A stretch of DNA of 64,000 nucleotides from Comamonadaceae bacterium (lineage in GTDB: Bacteria > Pseudomonadota > Gammaproteobacteria > Burkholderiales > Burkholderiaceae_C), in NCBI GenBank assembly GCA_027488735.1, contig JAIYBB010000008.1, forward strand, positions 1 to 64,000, given 5' to 3'. A program made the translations under genes and the position numbers. The notes under the pieces are model-generated. The model worked only from the letters and a program-made list of their open reading frames with translations. It was not told the DNA's origin and made no database searches. Of the stretch, positions 34,214 through 44,790 are shown piece after piece. Position 1 is the first letter of the stretch, and every line of letters begins with the position of its first letter.

Positions 34214-37054
34214 CTACAAATTGGGCGCGAGCAACCTCAGCAAATCTTTGTCAGACACGCCTTGTCTGTGCGCCAAGTCTTGCACCTGGTCATCGCCAAT
34301 GCGGCCCACATTGAAATAACACGCGTCCGGATGTCCGATGTAAAAACCGCTGACGCTGGCCGCCGGTGTCATGGCCAAACTGTCTGTCAATGTCATGCCA
34401 ATGTCCGCACATTGCAGCACCTCGAACATACCGCGTTTGACGCTGTGGTCCGGGCAAGCCGGGTAGCCGGGCGCGGGGCGTATGCCTTGGTATTTTTCTT
34501 TGATCAATTCTTCATGGCTTAACTGCTCGTTGGCGGCATAGCCCCACAGGTCGCGCCGCACGCGCGCATGCATGCATTCGGCAAACGCTTCGGCCAAACG
34601 GTCCGCCAAAGCTTTAAGCATGATGGCGCTGTAATCGTCATGGTCGTCCATGAAGTATTTTTCTTTGGCCTCAACACCTAAACCCGAGGTGACCGCAAAC
34701 ATACCCACATAATCTTTGTAGCCGGTAGGTTGACCATTCGCGTCCGTGAACGGTGCGACGAAATCAGACAAACAACGGTTGGGGTTTTGCACGCCGTCGT
34801 GCACCGGCTTTTCGGTTTGCTGGCGCAAGCCGCACCAGGTCAATGCGCGTTGCGTGCGGGTTTCATCGGTCCACAACACAATGTCGTCGCCTATGCTGTT
34901 GGCCGGGTACAAACCAACCACCGCATGCGCGTTCAACCACCGGCCTTCGACCAAACGCTTCAACATGCGCTTGCCGTCACTGAACACCCGTTGCGCTTCG
35001 CTGCCGACCACTTCATCTTTCAAAATCGCAGGGAAGGGACCGGCCAAATCCCAGGTCTGGAAAAACGGTCCCCAATCGATATAGGTTTCCAACTCTGCCA
35101 AATCAAAGTTTTTGAAAAGGCGTTTGCCAATGAAGCGCGGTGTAGCCGCAGCGTATGTTGCCCAATCGATATGCGCGGCATTCGCGCGCGCTTTGACCAA
35201 AGGCAACAACGGGGTTTGTTTTTTGTTCGCGTGTTGGGTACGCACTTTGTCGTAGTCGGCGTTCAAGTCGGCAATGAATTGCGTGGCCTGATCGCTCAGC
35301 AGTCCTTGCGCCACACCGACGCTGCGCGATGCATCTGGCACATACACCACCGGGCCTTCGTAATGCGGCGCGATCTTCACCGCGGTGTGCACCCGGCTGC
35401 AAGTGGCGCCGCCGATCAAAAGCGGGATTTTGCGCACGCGGAAGTAATCGTCTTTTTGCATTTCGCTGGCGACGTACTGCATTTCTTCCAAGCTTGGCGT
35501 GATCAAACCGGACAAGCCGATGATGTCCGCGCCTTCAACTTTGGCGCGAGCCAATATGTCGTGGCAGGCCACCATCACGCCCATGTTGACCACGTCAAAG
35601 TTATTGCACTGAAGCACGACCGTGACAATGTTTTTACCGATGTCATGCACATCGCCTTTGACGGTGGCAATCACAATCTTGCCCTTGGTTTTCACCTCTT
35701 CGCCCGCGGCTTCCTGCTGGCGTTTTTCTTCTTCGATGTAGGGAATCAAATGCGCGACCGCTTGCTTCATGACGCGCGCGCTTTTCACCACTTGCGGTAA
35801 AAACATTTTTCCCTGGCCGAACAAATCGCCAACGATGTTCATGCCGTCCATCAGCGGCCCTTCGATCACATGCAGCGGTCGCCCGCCTGTTGACAGTGTG
35901 TGTTGGTAGGCCTCTTCGGTGTCGGTGGTGATGAAGTCGGTGATGCCGTGCACCAGCGCGTGGCTCAAGCGTTGCGCGACCGCCACCGGTGCATCCGGCG
36001 TGCCGCGCCAGGCGAGTTTGGCGCTGTCGTCACGCGCTGCGCCTTTGGCGTTTTCGGCAATCTCAATCAAACGCTCGCCCGGGCTTAGGTGTTCTTCGCC
36101 GTCTTTGTATTGAGGTTGACGGTTCAGCACGACGTCTTCAACGCGTTTGCGCAGTGTGGGCTCAAGGTCGTCGTACACACCAACCATACCCGCGTTGACG
36201 ATGCCCATGTCCATACCGGCTTGAATCGCGTGGTACAAAAACACCGTGTGTATGGCTTCGCGCACCGGGTCGTTGCCTCTGAATGAAAAGCTCACATTCG
36301 ACACGCCGCCGCTTACCTTTGCGCCGGGCAAATTCTGTTTGATCCAACGCGTGGCTTCAATGAAATCAACGGCGTAGTTATCGTGTTCTTCAATGCCGGT
36401 GGCGATGGCAAAAATATTCGGGTCAAAAATAATGTCTTCTGCTGGAAAACCCACCTCGTCCACCAACACGCGGTAAGCGCGTTCGCAAATTTCGACTTTG
36501 CGTTGGTAGGTATCGGCTTGGCCTTTTTCATCGAATGCCATGACCACCGCCGCTGCGCCATAGCGCTTGATCAGAGTAGCCTGGCGTTTGAATTCGTCCA
36601 AGCCTTCTTTCATGCTGATGGAGTTCACAATGCCTTTGCCTTGTATGCAGCGCAAACCGGCTTCAATCACCGTCCACTTGCTACTGTCGATCATGATGGG
36701 CACGCGCGCAATATCGGGTTCTGACGCGATCAGGTTCAAAAACCGCACCATCGCCGCCTGGCTGTCGAGCATGGCTTCGTCCATGTTGATGTCGATGATT
36801 TGTGCGCCGTTTTCTACTTGCTGACGCGCAACTGCCAAGGCCTGCTCGTACTCGCCGTTCAAAACCATGCGGGCAAAGGCTTTGGAGCCGGTGACGTTGG
36901 TGCGCTCGCCGATGTTCACAAACGTGGCTTGCGGCTGTGCGCTTAATTCGTCGTCGCTGTCTTGTGGAGATCTGTCTGATTGGCTGGAAGCGATGAACAC
37001 AGGCTCCAAGCCTGAGAGCTTCATGGGCGGAACAACACGGGTAACGGATTTCAT
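34214..37054 (-). CDS. metH: Methionine synthase, folate/cobalamin/activation part (split MetH)
   Basis: A 946-residue cobalamin-dependent methionine synthase lacking the homocysteine-binding module. In order it carries the pterin-binding domain ([19 protein letters not shown]), the cobalamin domains with lower-ligand motif DVHDIGKNI and [18 protein letters not shown], and the SAM-binding reactivation domain ([19 protein letters not shown]). The missing module is a separate gene at 38910-39992. Together they would methylate homocysteine using 5-methyltetrahydrofolate. The ATG at 37054 has AGGTGAG upstream. A SAH riboswitch sits directly before it (37080-37144). The halves are separated by pgi on the opposite strand. 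Confidence 0.96.
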   Translation of the reverse strand: MKSVTRVVPPMKLSGLEPVFIASSQSDRSPQDSDDELSAQPQATFVNIGERTNVTGSKAFARMVLNGEYEQALAVARQQVENGAQIIDINMDEAMLDSQAAMVRFLNLIASEPDIARVPIMIDSSKWTVIEAGLRCIQGKGIVNSISMKEGLDEFKRQATLIKRYGAAAVVMAFDEKGQADTYQRKVEICERAYRVLVDEVGFPAEDIIFDPNIFAIATGIEEHDNYAVDFIEATRWIKQNLPGAKVSGGVSNVSFSFRGNDPVREAIHTVFLYHAIQAGMDMGIVNAGMVGVYDDLEPTLRKRVEDVVLNRQPQYKDGEEHLSPGERLIEIAENAKGAARDDSAKLAWRGTPDAPVAVAQRLSHALVHGITDFITTDTEEAYQHTLSTGGRPLHVIEGPLMDGMNIVGDLFGQGKMFLPQVVKSARVMKQAVAHLIPYIEEEKRQQEAAGEEVKTKGKIVIATVKGDVHDIGKNIVTVVLQCNNFDVVNMGVMVACHDILARAKVEGADIIGLSGLITPSLEEMQYVASEMQKDDYFRVRKIPLLIGGATCSRVHTAVKIAPHYEGPVVYVPDASRSVGVAQGLLSDQATQFIADLNADYDKVRTQHANKKQTPLLPLVKARANAAHIDWATYAAATPRFIGKRLFKNFDLAELETYIDWGPFFQTWDLAGPFPAILKDEVVGSEAQRVFSDGKRMLKRLVEGRWLNAHAVVGLYPANSIGDDIVLWTDETRTQRALTWCGLRQQTEKPVHDGVQNPNRCLSDFVAPFTDANGQPTGYKDYVGMFAVTSGLGVEAKEKYFMDDHDDYSAIMLKALADRLAEAFAECMHARVRRDLWGYAANEQLSHEELIKEKYQGIRPAPGYPACPDHSVKRGMFEVLQCADIGMTLTDSLAMTPAASVSGFYIGHPDACYFNVGRIGDDQVQDLAHRQGVSDKDLLRLLAPNL

Positions 37055-37079
37055 AGACTCACCTGGTGGATGCAATACA

Positions 37080-37144
37080 GGTGAGCGTCGTTGCGAACAA
37101 ATGTCCCAAGCCTGGCTTTGTGAAAAGCTGCAACGCTCCTTGGA
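37080..37144 (-). promoter_or_regulatory. S-adenosylhomocysteine (SAH) riboswitch upstream of metH
   Basis: Read on the minus strand the element has CCAAGGAGCGTTGCAGC, then GCCAGGCTTGG, and finally CGCAACGACGCTCAC. P1 is CCAAG with CTTGG; the inner hairpin and the AACG-GCGCTC type pseudoknot arm match the SAH riboswitch layout known upstream of ahcY/metH in betaproteobacteria. The translation start is about 25 bases downstream. SAH accumulation would turn on metH expression (known class behaviour). Confidence 0.85.
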
Positions 37145-37323
37145 ATGAAAATATTTTAGCGTGAAGCTATGCGTGCTTCTGGTTTGATATGCAATGCACA
37201 ATCTGCATAGGGCCTTTGCGTAAACTATTCCATCGCAACGAAAGCGCAACAAACGTTTTATATGATGCGTCAGTGACACATGATGCCCGCGCCTATTGAA
37301 TGGCGTTTTCAATCGATTGCCCC

Positions 37324-38913
37324 ATGAACACGTCTTTATTTGTACGTCCTGAGCAACGCAAAGCTTGGCAAGAGCTGCAAGCACTGGCCAACGCATCTTC
37401 CGTGCATCTGCGGGATTTGCTCATGCAGCCTGACCGCGCTGATTCGCTGCAATACCATGCCGCAGGTTTATCGCTGGATGCTTCCCGCCAGCGCGTCAAC
37501 CCCGATATTTTGGCTGCGCTTCACGCACTTGCTGACGAATCGCATGTATTGGCCCAAGCACACGCCATGTTTCGGGGTGAACTCATCAACCGTACGGAAA
37601 ACCGCGCAGTGTTGCATGTGGCCTTGCGTGGCAGCGCACAAGCCACACCTCCTTGGGGCGCTGACATTTCGCGCGCCGTGTCCGATGAGTTGTCGCGTTA
37701 CTCCGCTTTTGCCCAAGCACTGCGTGAGCAGCAGATCAAGGGGCACACCGGCGAGTCCATCACCGACGTGGTGAATCTGGGCATAGGCGGCTCGGACTTG
37801 GGCCCGCGCATGGCGACCGAAGCGTTATGGCCCAGCGCAGACGGCTTCAGACCACCGCCGGTGCACGTGCATTTCGTGTCCAATGTGGATATTTGGCAAT
37901 TAGCCAAAACGCTGTCTGCTTTGCGCCCCGCACGCACTTTGTTTGTGGTGCAAAGCAAATCATTCACCACGCAAGAGACCATGACCTTGTTCGCGTCCGC
38001 GCGGCGTTGGCTGCTAGACGCGGGTTGCCCGCCGGCCGACTTACATCTGCATCTGGCGGCAGTGACCGCCAGGCCTGAGCTAGCGCAATCGCATGGCATC
38101 AGCAGCGAGTGTTGTTTCAGCGTCTGGGATTGGGTGGGCGGTCGTTATTCGCTGTGGTCTGCCATCGGCTTGCCATTGGTCGTGGCCATCGGCAAAGACG
38201 CTTATGCGCAGATGCTCGCCGGTGCGCACGCCATGGACCAACATTTTTTGCACACAGCCGTGGCCGACAACATGCCTATGATGATGGCTTTGTTCGGCAT
38301 TTGGAACCGCAACTTTTTAGGCGCTTGTACCCACCATGTGGCACCTTATCACTCGGCGCTTGGCAAATTGGTGGGGTTTTTGCAGCAGCAAGACATGGAG
38401 TCCAACGGCAAAAGGGTGCATATTGACGGCAGTGTTTGTGCCGTGGCCACCGCGCCTGTGCTGTGGGGCGGATTGGGCAACGATGGTCAACATGCCTATT
38501 TCCAACTGTTGCACCAAGGCAGCCATGTCGTGCCGGTTGACTTTATCGGCGTGCGAGAGGGCTACGCAGGCATGCCTTTGTCTGCCGATCACCAACGCCT
38601 AGCCTTGCTTCATATGCAAGCACAAGCAAAAGCGCTGGCATTGGGCAGAACCCCCGAGGACACGGTGCAGCAATTACTAAGGGATGGTTTGTCTCTGGCG
38701 CAGGCTCAACAACTGGCCCCTCACCGCAGTTTTCCCGGCAATATCCCCAGCAGCAGCTTGTGGATGGACAGCCTGACCCCCTACAACCTCGGCGCCTTGA
38801 TCGCGCTTTACGAACACAAAGTGTTTTGCCAAGCGGCCATCTGGGGCATCAACGCGTTTGACCAATGGGGTGTGGAACTGGGCAAAACCATGGCGCTGAA
38901 CTTAGACGCTTAG
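37324..38913 (+). CDS. pgi: Glucose-6-phosphate isomerase
   Basis: A 529-residue phosphoglucose isomerase interconverting glucose 6-phosphate and fructose 6-phosphate. Signatures are [82 protein letters not shown] and the catalytic region [22 protein letters not shown] 37324 gives a normal N-terminus; ATG 37300 is upstream and in frame. It lies between the two metH genes; its last four bases overlap the end of the convergent metH homocysteine half. Confidence 0.96.
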   Translation: MNTSLFVRPEQRKAWQELQALANASSVHLRDLLMQPDRADSLQYHAAGLSLDASRQRVNPDILAALHALADESHVLAQAHAMFRGELINRTENRAVLHVALRGSAQATPPWGADISRAVSDELSRYSAFAQALREQQIKGHTGESITDVVNLGIGGSDLGPRMATEALWPSADGFRPPPVHVHFVSNVDIWQLAKTLSALRPARTLFVVQSKSFTTQETMTLFASARRWLLDAGCPPADLHLHLAAVTARPELAQSHGISSECCFSVWDWVGGRYSLWSAIGLPLVVAIGKDAYAQMLAGAHAMDQHFLHTAVADNMPMMMALFGIWNRNFLGACTHHVAPYHSALGKLVGFLQQQDMESNGKRVHIDGSVCAVATAPVLWGGLGNDGQHAYFQLLHQGSHVVPVDFIGVREGYAGMPLSADHQRLALLHMQAQAKALALGRTPEDTVQQLLRDGLSLAQAQQLAPHRSFPGNIPSSSLWMDSLTPYNLGALIALYEHKVFCQAAIWGINAFDQWGVELGKTMALNLDA

Positions 38914-39992
38914 GCTGCCTTTGGAAACACGGCGCTGTGCACGCCCCGCGGCTTCAAAGGCGTGACCGCATCGCCAATCGCGCGGATGTGCTCCGGGGTG
39001 GTGCCGCAGCAGCCGCCGACGATGTTGACCAGGCCTTCAGCGGCGAACTCGTGCAATAAGCGGCTGGTGACATCCGGTGTTTCATCGAAACCGGTTTCGC
39101 TCATGGGGTTGGGCAAACCCGCGTTCGGGTAACAGCTGATGAACGTGTCACCGGCCACCTTGGCCAGCTCTTGTATGTAGGGGCGCATCAGCGCCGCGCC
39201 GAGTGCGCAATTGAGTCCGATGGCCAGCGGTTTGGCATGCCGCACGCTGTGCCAGAAAGCGGTCACGGTCTGTCCGCTCAAAATTCGCCCGGACGCGTCG
39301 GTCACCGTGCCGCTGATGATCAGGGGCAGGCGCTCGCCGCTTTGCTCGAAATACTCATCAATGGCGAACAAAGCCGCCTTGGCATTCAAGGTATCGAAAA
39401 TGGTTTCCAGCAGCAACACATCGACGCCGCCTTCAACCAGGGCTTTGACCTGCTCGAGGTAAGCCACCCGCAGTTCTTCGAAATGGATATTGCGCGCGCC
39501 GGGGTCGTTCACGTCCGGGCTGATGCTGGCGGTTTTCGGCGTGGGGCCGAGTGCGCCGGCCGCAAACCTAGGCTTGTCCGGCGTGGAAAATGTATCGCAA
39601 GCGGCGCGGGCAATGCGCGCCGAGGCCAAGTTCATCTCCACCGCCAAGTCCGCCATGTCGTAGTCTGCTTGGGCAATGGTGGTCGCGCCAAAGGTATTCG
39701 TTTCAATCAAGTCCGCGCCTGCGGCCAGATAGCCTTCGTGGATGTCGCGGATGATGTCCGGGCGGGTCAGGCTGAGCAATTCGTTGTTGCCTTTGATGTC
39801 GCGTGGGAAGTCTTTGAAACGCTCAGACTGACTGTCTTTCCCCGTGTAGCCCTGGCCACGGTACTGCGCCTCGGTCAATTTGAAGCGCTGAATCATGGTG
39901 CCCATGGCCCCGTCCAAGATAGCGATACGCGAGTTCAAAATTCCAGGCAAGGCCTGGCCGCGGGTGAATGGCTGTGGTGAAAAAACGCGCAT
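38910..39992 (-). CDS. Homocysteine S-methyltransferase module of methionine synthase (split MetH)
   Basis: A 360-residue zinc-dependent homocysteine methyltransferase domain equal to the N-terminal module of MetH. Visible are [47 protein letters not shown]-type [18 protein letters not shown] and the zinc Cys pair in [14 protein letters not shown]. It must work together with the 946-residue partner at 34214-37054. The two are normally neighbours in related genomes but here pgi lies between them. Its upstream region has no recognisable SAH riboswitch; a GCCTGC/GCAGGC hairpin is present at 40023-40038. No strong ribosome site is visible. Confidence 0.94.
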   Translation of the reverse strand: MRVFSPQPFTRGQALPGILNSRIAILDGAMGTMIQRFKLTEAQYRGQGYTGKDSQSERFKDFPRDIKGNNELLSLTRPDIIRDIHEGYLAAGADLIETNTFGATTIAQADYDMADLAVEMNLASARIARAACDTFSTPDKPRFAAGALGPTPKTASISPDVNDPGARNIHFEELRVAYLEQVKALVEGGVDVLLLETIFDTLNAKAALFAIDEYFEQSGERLPLIISGTVTDASGRILSGQTVTAFWHSVRHAKPLAIGLNCALGAALMRPYIQELAKVAGDTFISCYPNAGLPNPMSETGFDETPDVTSRLLHEFAAEGLVNIVGGCCGTTPEHIRAIGDAVTPLKPRGVHSAVFPKAA

Positions 39993-40126
39993 GGGTGGCC
40001 TAGCGAAAAGGAAAATGCACTGCCTGCGTCGGCAGGCGGCTCAACAAACCATGTATTCTCACAGACAGTTTGTGGTCAGCATGCTTGTCTTAGAATGGTA
40101 TTCAATTTTGTAGCAAGGAAGCCGCC

Positions 40127-40264
40127 ATGTCAGACCATACCCCGACCCCGCAACCTGAAGAAGATGTGGTTGAGTCCATTGTCCCTTTGATGCACTTTGT
40201 ATTACCTATTGGCGGTGCTGTCTTGATTTTCATGTTGGCATTCATCGCGATCTTCATGGCCTGA
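40127..40264 (+). CDS. 45-residue single-helix membrane peptide
   Basis: A short frame with a good ribosome site (AAGGA about ten bases before the ATG) and a promoter-like TAGAAT at 40091-40096. The N-terminal half is acidic and polar (MSDHTPTPQPEEDVVESIVP), followed by a continuous membrane helix (LMHFVLPIGGAVLIFMLAFI then AIFMA). A terminator follows at 40306. Own promoter, ribosome site and terminator argue that it is a real gene. I do not recognise the family; it resembles small accessory subunits of membrane complexes, but that is inference. Confidence 0.7.
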   Translation: MSDHTPTPQPEEDVVESIVPLMHFVLPIGGAVLIFMLAFIAIFMA

Positions 40265-40305
40265 CCCCCTGAATGGGCGAACCCTGGACCACATGGCTTG
40301 TTTGC

Positions 40306-40330
40306 CAAAACGCCCTTCTGGCGTTTTTTG
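40306..40330 (+). terminator. Terminator after the 45-residue peptide gene
   Basis: AAAACGCC/GGCGTTTT stem with loop CTTCT and a T-run, 42 bases past the small gene's stop. Confidence 0.9.
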
Positions 40331-40503
40331 ACTTTCAGTGACTGAAATAGGGTGTGCTTGCCGTTGTTACACAGATGACAGGCGGCCACGGCCAGTTTTT
40401 TTAGAATCCCCCGCTGCCAGTGACGCCGACCGCATCAGAGGATTGAGGTCAGTGCCTTTTACACAAGGTACTGACCTTAATTTTTTTGAATGAGGAGTAA
40501 GAG

Positions 40504-42336
40504 ATGAACGCACCCGAGTATGTGGCACATGCCAAGCTCAAGTCCTGGGTCCAAGACATGGTAGATTTGTGCCAACCAGATCAGGTGCATTGGTGCGACG
40601 GATCAGACACTGAATACCAACAACTGTGCCAACAATTGGTGGCTGCCGGTACATTTATTTCCCTCAATGCCAGCAAACGTCCAAACTCTTTTTTGGCGCG
40701 TTCAGACCCCAGCGATGTCGCCCGTGTCGAAGACCGCACGTACATTTGCTCCGAGAAAAAAGAACAAGCCGGCCCCACCAACAATTGGATGGACCCCGCT
40801 GAAATGCGCCGTACTTTGCAGCCCTTGTTTCAAGGCTGCATGAAAGGCCGCACCATGTATGTGGTGCCTTTCAGCATGGGCCCGCTGGGCTCGCCCATCG
40901 CCCACATCGGCATCGAGTTGAGCGACAGCGCTTACGTGGCGGTGAACCAGCGCATCATGACCCGCATGGGCAAAGCGGTGTTCGATGTGCTGGGTGAAGA
41001 CGGTGACTTTGTACCTTGCGTTCACACGGTTGGCGCGCCACTGGCCGCCGGGCAAAAAGACGTGGCCTGGCCTTGCAACAGCACCAAGTACATCGTGCAT
41101 TACCCGCAAACCCGCGAAATCTGGTCTTATGGATCTGGCTACGGCGGCAACGCTTTGCTGGGCAAAAAATGTTTTGCCCTGCGCATTGCCTCCAACATGG
41201 GACGCGACCAAGGCTGGCTGGCCGAGCACATGCTCATCCTGGGCCTGACCAACCCGCAAGGCAAAAAATACCACGTAGCTGCGGCCTTCCCCAGCGCTTG
41301 TGGCAAAACCAATTTCTCCATGCTGGTGCCACCCGCCGGTTTCGACGGCTGGAAGGTCACCACCATCGGCGACGACATTGCTTGGATCAAACCCAGCGCC
41401 AACGGCGAGTTGCGCGCCATCAACCCGGAAGCCGGTTATTTCGGCGTCGCGCCCGGCACCAATTTCCACACCAACCCGAACTGCATGGCCAGCCTGGACA
41501 GGAACGTCATCTTCACCAATGTGGCTTTGACCGACGACGGCGACGTCTGGTGGGAAGGCATGGAAAAAGACACAGGACACATGCCGGATCACTTGATCGA
41601 TTGGCAAGGCAAAGACTGGACACCGGCGATCGCCAAAGAAACCGGCGCCAAAGCCGCCCACCCGAATGCACGCTTTACCGTGGCCGCCACGAACAACCCG
41701 GCGCTCGACAGCGCATGGGATGACGCACAGGGCGTGAAAATTGATGCGTTCATTTTTGGCGGACGCCGCTCCACCACCGTGCCATTAGTCACGCAAGCGC
41801 GCAACTGGACCGAAGGCGTGTACATGGCCGCGACCATGGGCTCGGAAACCACGGCTGCGGCCTCTGGTCAACAAGGCGTGGTGCGACGCGACCCGTTCGC
41901 CATGCTGCCGTTCATGGGCTACAACATGAGCGACTATTTCCAGCACTGGCTGAACATGGGCGACACACTCAAAAATACGGGTGCGACCTTGCCCGCGATT
42001 TTCTGCGTCAACTGGTTCCGCAAAGGCGACGACGGCAAGTTTGTCTGGCCGGGTTACGGCGAAAACATGCGCGTGCTCAAGTGGATGATCGACCGCATTG
42101 AGGGCGCTGCCAAAGGCCGTGAAAACGTGTTTGGCATCAGCCCGGCCTACGAGGAAATCACGTGGGACGGATTGGCTTTTTCTGCCGCGCAATTCGAATC
42201 AGTGATGCATATCGACAAGGACGCATGGCGCGAAGAACTGGGTTTGCATGAAGTCTTGTTCACACAATTGGCTTACCACTTGCCGCCCGAGTTGCCTGCC
42301 ACCAAAAGCGCGATTGCCTTGCGACTCGATGCCTGA
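40504..42336 (+). CDS. pckG: Phosphoenolpyruvate carboxykinase (GTP)
   Basis: A 610-residue GTP-dependent PEP carboxykinase converting oxaloacetate to phosphoenolpyruvate in gluconeogenesis. The kinase P-loop is [13 protein letters not shown]. Other signatures are [47 protein letters not shown]-type [14 protein letters not shown] and [15 protein letters not shown]. It has a strong ribosome site (GAGGAG, 40492-40497). A 170-bp leader after the upstream terminator holds its promoter. It is followed by the acyl-CoA synthetase gene, 54 bp downstream. Confidence 0.97.
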   Translation: MNAPEYVAHAKLKSWVQDMVDLCQPDQVHWCDGSDTEYQQLCQQLVAAGTFISLNASKRPNSFLARSDPSDVARVEDRTYICSEKKEQAGPTNNWMDPAEMRRTLQPLFQGCMKGRTMYVVPFSMGPLGSPIAHIGIELSDSAYVAVNQRIMTRMGKAVFDVLGEDGDFVPCVHTVGAPLAAGQKDVAWPCNSTKYIVHYPQTREIWSYGSGYGGNALLGKKCFALRIASNMGRDQGWLAEHMLILGLTNPQGKKYHVAAAFPSACGKTNFSMLVPPAGFDGWKVTTIGDDIAWIKPSANGELRAINPEAGYFGVAPGTNFHTNPNCMASLDRNVIFTNVALTDDGDVWWEGMEKDTGHMPDHLIDWQGKDWTPAIAKETGAKAAHPNARFTVAATNNPALDSAWDDAQGVKIDAFIFGGRRSTTVPLVTQARNWTEGVYMAATMGSETTAAASGQQGVVRRDPFAMLPFMGYNMSDYFQHWLNMGDTLKNTGATLPAIFCVNWFRKGDDGKFVWPGYGENMRVLKWMIDRIEGAAKGRENVFGISPAYEEITWDGLAFSAAQFESVMHIDKDAWREELGLHEVLFTQLAYHLPPELPATKSAIALRLDA

Positions 42337-42390
42337 AATTCATGCGCATGCAGACCAAAAGCCCGGCTTGTTCTCGTGGCCAACCGTCTT

Positions 42391-44001
42391 ATGACTGACG
42401 CTCAGGTGCATTGGCCAGCGCAACAACTGGAGCAGCATTTCCAGCCACCCCGAACGCTGCGCTGCTTTGCCGACAGGCCGCGCAGTTTGCATGCGCTGCT
42501 TGCCAACGCGGTTGCCAGCCGCCCACAGGCTGAAGCCTTGGTGTGTGAAGACACGCGGCTGACTTATGCACAACTGAACCAGCGTGTGGGCCAATTGGCC
42601 GCGGGTTGGCGCGCACTCGGCGTGCAAGCCGGGGATCGGATTGCCCTGCTGCTGGGCAACCGTGTCGAGTTTGTGCTGTGCCTGCTCGCGGCCACACGAC
42701 TGGGCGCCATCACTGTGCCGATGAGCATTCGGGAGCAATCCCCTGGTTTGCATTACATGCTGGAACACTGCGCAGCGGTGATGCTGGTGCATGAAGCTGA
42801 GTTGGTGGACGTACTGCCCGCAGCGGCAGACTTGCCCAGCTTGCGCTGGCGTGTGGCGGTCGCGCCATGTCCAGGCTCACTGTCTTGGACGGATATGTGT
42901 GGCGCTGATGTGCTTGACGAAGTTGTTCCCGTTCGTGAAGAAGACACGGCAGTCATTCTCTACACCTCGGGCACCACGGGCCGTCCCAAAGGTGCCATGC
43001 TCAGTCATTTGGGCATGGTCCATTCATGCATGCATTTTCAAGCAGGGATGGGTTTGGGTCCGCATGATGTCAGCATTGCCGCTGTACCACTGAGCCATGT
43101 GACCGGCTTGGTGGCATTGGTGGCCACCATGCTGCATTGCGCTGCCAAGTTGGTGATCTTGCCGGGGTTCAAAGCCCCCAAATTTTTGCAACTGGCGCAA
43201 CGCGAGCAGATGACACACACTTTGATGGTGCCAGCGATGTACAACCTGTGCCTGTTGCAGCCCGATTTCAGCACCACCGATTTGCGCCATTGGCGTGTGG
43301 GGGCCTATGGTGGCGCCCCCATGCCGGTGGCCAGCATAGAGGCGCTGTCGCAAACGCAGCCGCAATTGGTGTTGATGAATTGCTATGGCGCCACCGAAAC
43401 CACTTCGCCCGCCACCATCATGCCAGCGGGCATGACACAACGGCACAACGACACCGTCGGGCAAGCGGTGGTCTGTGCTGACATGAAAGTGGTGGACGAC
43501 GATGGCCAAGAATTACCCGCCGGCAGCATGGGAGAGATCTGCATCAAGGGTCCGATGGTGGTGGCCGGTTATTGGAACAACACCGAAGCCACTGCGAAAG
43601 AATTCACCGATGGCTACTGGAAATCGGGTGACATGGGCAGCATTGATGCGCAAGGCTATGTGCGCATCTTGGACCGCAAAAAAGACATGCTCAACCGTGG
43701 CGGCTACAAAATTTATTGCATTGAAGTAGAAAATACTTTGTACCAACATCCTGCGGTGGTGGAGTGCGCCATTGTGGCCAAACCATGCGCGGTATTAGGT
43801 GAACGAGTGCATGCCTTTGTCAGTGTGCGTGAACCTGTTGACGCAGACACCTTGAGCGGGTTTTGTGGCAGCCGTTTGTCGCGCGAAAAAGTCCCTGAAA
43901 GCTACACCATCGTGAGCGATGCCCTGCCGCGCAACGCCAATGGGAAATTGATGAAACGCTTGATGCGTGAGCAACTGCTGCAGTCACTCGGCTCGGCTTG
44001 A
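42391..44001 (+). CDS. AMP-dependent acyl-CoA synthetase / ligase
   Basis: A 536-residue ANL-superfamily enzyme that activates a carboxylic acid as acyl-AMP and transfers it to CoA. The P-loop-like AMP motif is ILYTSGTTGRPKGAML. Others are GAYGGAPMPVASIEAL, MNCYGATETTSPATIMPAG (A5), KSGDMGSIDAQGYVRILDRK (A7-A8) and the C-terminal Lys in LPRNANGKLMKRLM. The substrate cannot be read from the sequence; fatty or aromatic acids are possible. The start is uncertain: ATG 42391 (MTDAQVHWPAQQL) is chosen; a GTG at 42376 is also in frame and neither has a good ribosome site. Confidence 0.88.
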   Translation: MTDAQVHWPAQQLEQHFQPPRTLRCFADRPRSLHALLANAVASRPQAEALVCEDTRLTYAQLNQRVGQLAAGWRALGVQAGDRIALLLGNRVEFVLCLLAATRLGAITVPMSIREQSPGLHYMLEHCAAVMLVHEAELVDVLPAAADLPSLRWRVAVAPCPGSLSWTDMCGADVLDEVVPVREEDTAVILYTSGTTGRPKGAMLSHLGMVHSCMHFQAGMGLGPHDVSIAAVPLSHVTGLVALVATMLHCAAKLVILPGFKAPKFLQLAQREQMTHTLMVPAMYNLCLLQPDFSTTDLRHWRVGAYGGAPMPVASIEALSQTQPQLVLMNCYGATETTSPATIMPAGMTQRHNDTVGQAVVCADMKVVDDDGQELPAGSMGEICIKGPMVVAGYWNNTEATAKEFTDGYWKSGDMGSIDAQGYVRILDRKKDMLNRGGYKIYCIEVENTLYQHPAVVECAIVAKPCAVLGERVHAFVSVREPVDADTLSGFCGSRLSREKVPESYTIVSDALPRNANGKLMKRLMREQLLQSLGSA

Positions 44002-44007
44002 CTTTAT

Positions 44008-44775
44008 TCAAAGGCTGAGTTGTTGAGCAAGGCCTAAATACTGGGAAACGGGCACCTCTTCGGCGCGGCGCTGCACATCAAACAAACCGTCAAACCCTTT
44101 GTTCTCTAGCCAACGGCCCAAGGTATGGCGCAGCAATTTACGCCGCTGGCTGAAAGCCACCTGCACCAATTCGCTGAGTACGCCTTGGTTGACTTGTGCC
44201 GCTTGAGAGAACGGCAACATGCGCACAATGGCGCTGTCCACGCGCGGTGGCGGGTCGAATGCTTGCGGCCCGACCAGCATCAACATTTCCATCTCATAGC
44301 GCCACTGCAACATCACACTCAAGCGCCCATAGTGCGCGGTGCTGGGTGCGGCAACCATGCGCTGCACCACTTCCTTTTGCAGCATGAAATGCTGGTCCGC
44401 CACTGCCGACACATGGTCTAGCAAATGAAACAGTATGGGCGTGGAAATGTTGTATGGCAAATTTCCCACCACCCGTAAACGCGGCACAGCTAAGCTGGCC
44501 GCCAAGGCAGTGAAATCCACTTTCAACACATCAGACTCAATGACGTGCAAACTGGGGTGCAGGCGCAAGCGACGGGCCAAATCGCGGTCGAGTTCAATCA
44601 CATGCAAATGCCCCAGCCGTTCAACCAAGGGCTGTGTCATGGCGGCCAGGCCAGGGCCGATCTCAACCATGATGTCGCCCGCGTGTGGGGCTATTGACTG
44701 AACAATTTGCTCAATGACGGCGGTGTCCGTCAGAAAATGCTGCCCAAAGCGTTTGCGCGCTTGGTGTTGTGTCAT
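44008..44775 (-). CDS. rsmA: 16S rRNA dimethyladenosine transferase
   Basis: A 255-residue KsgA methyltransferase that dimethylates A1518 and A1519 of 16S rRNA. Motifs are [20 protein letters not shown], the SAM-binding [19 protein letters not shown] and the catalytic [19 protein letters not shown]. The usual C-terminal small domain is present ([20 protein letters not shown]). It is the last gene of lptD-surA-rsmA; a 15-bp gap separates it from surA. Confidence 0.97.
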   Translation of the reverse strand: MTQHQARKRFGQHFLTDTAVIEQIVQSIAPHAGDIMVEIGPGLAAMTQPLVERLGHLHVIELDRDLARRLRLHPSLHVIESDVLKVDFTALAASLAVPRLRVVGNLPYNISTPILFHLLDHVSAVADQHFMLQKEVVQRMVAAPSTAHYGRLSVMLQWRYEMEMLMLVGPQAFDPPPRVDSAIVRMLPFSQAAQVNQGVLSELVQVAFSQRRKLLRHTLGRWLENKGFDGLFDVQRRAEEVPVSQYLGLAQQLSL

Positions 44776-44790
44776 GGTCGGGCTAAACGA

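Noticed and set aside
34730-35800. Long open frame on the plus strand (356 codons) inside metH.
   Set aside because: It is antisense to a well-conserved enzyme, its product is Arg/His-rich with no recognisable domain, and no ribosome site precedes it; typical codon-bias shadow.
39993-40126. Possible second SAH riboswitch upstream of the homocysteine half of metH.
   Set aside because: The region has only a simple GCCTGC/GCAGGC hairpin; none of the SAH riboswitch core segments are present.
40702-41661. Long open frame (319 codons) antisense to pckG.
   Set aside because: Same reasoning: a shadow frame of a conserved gene, composition not protein-like, no promoter or ribosome site.
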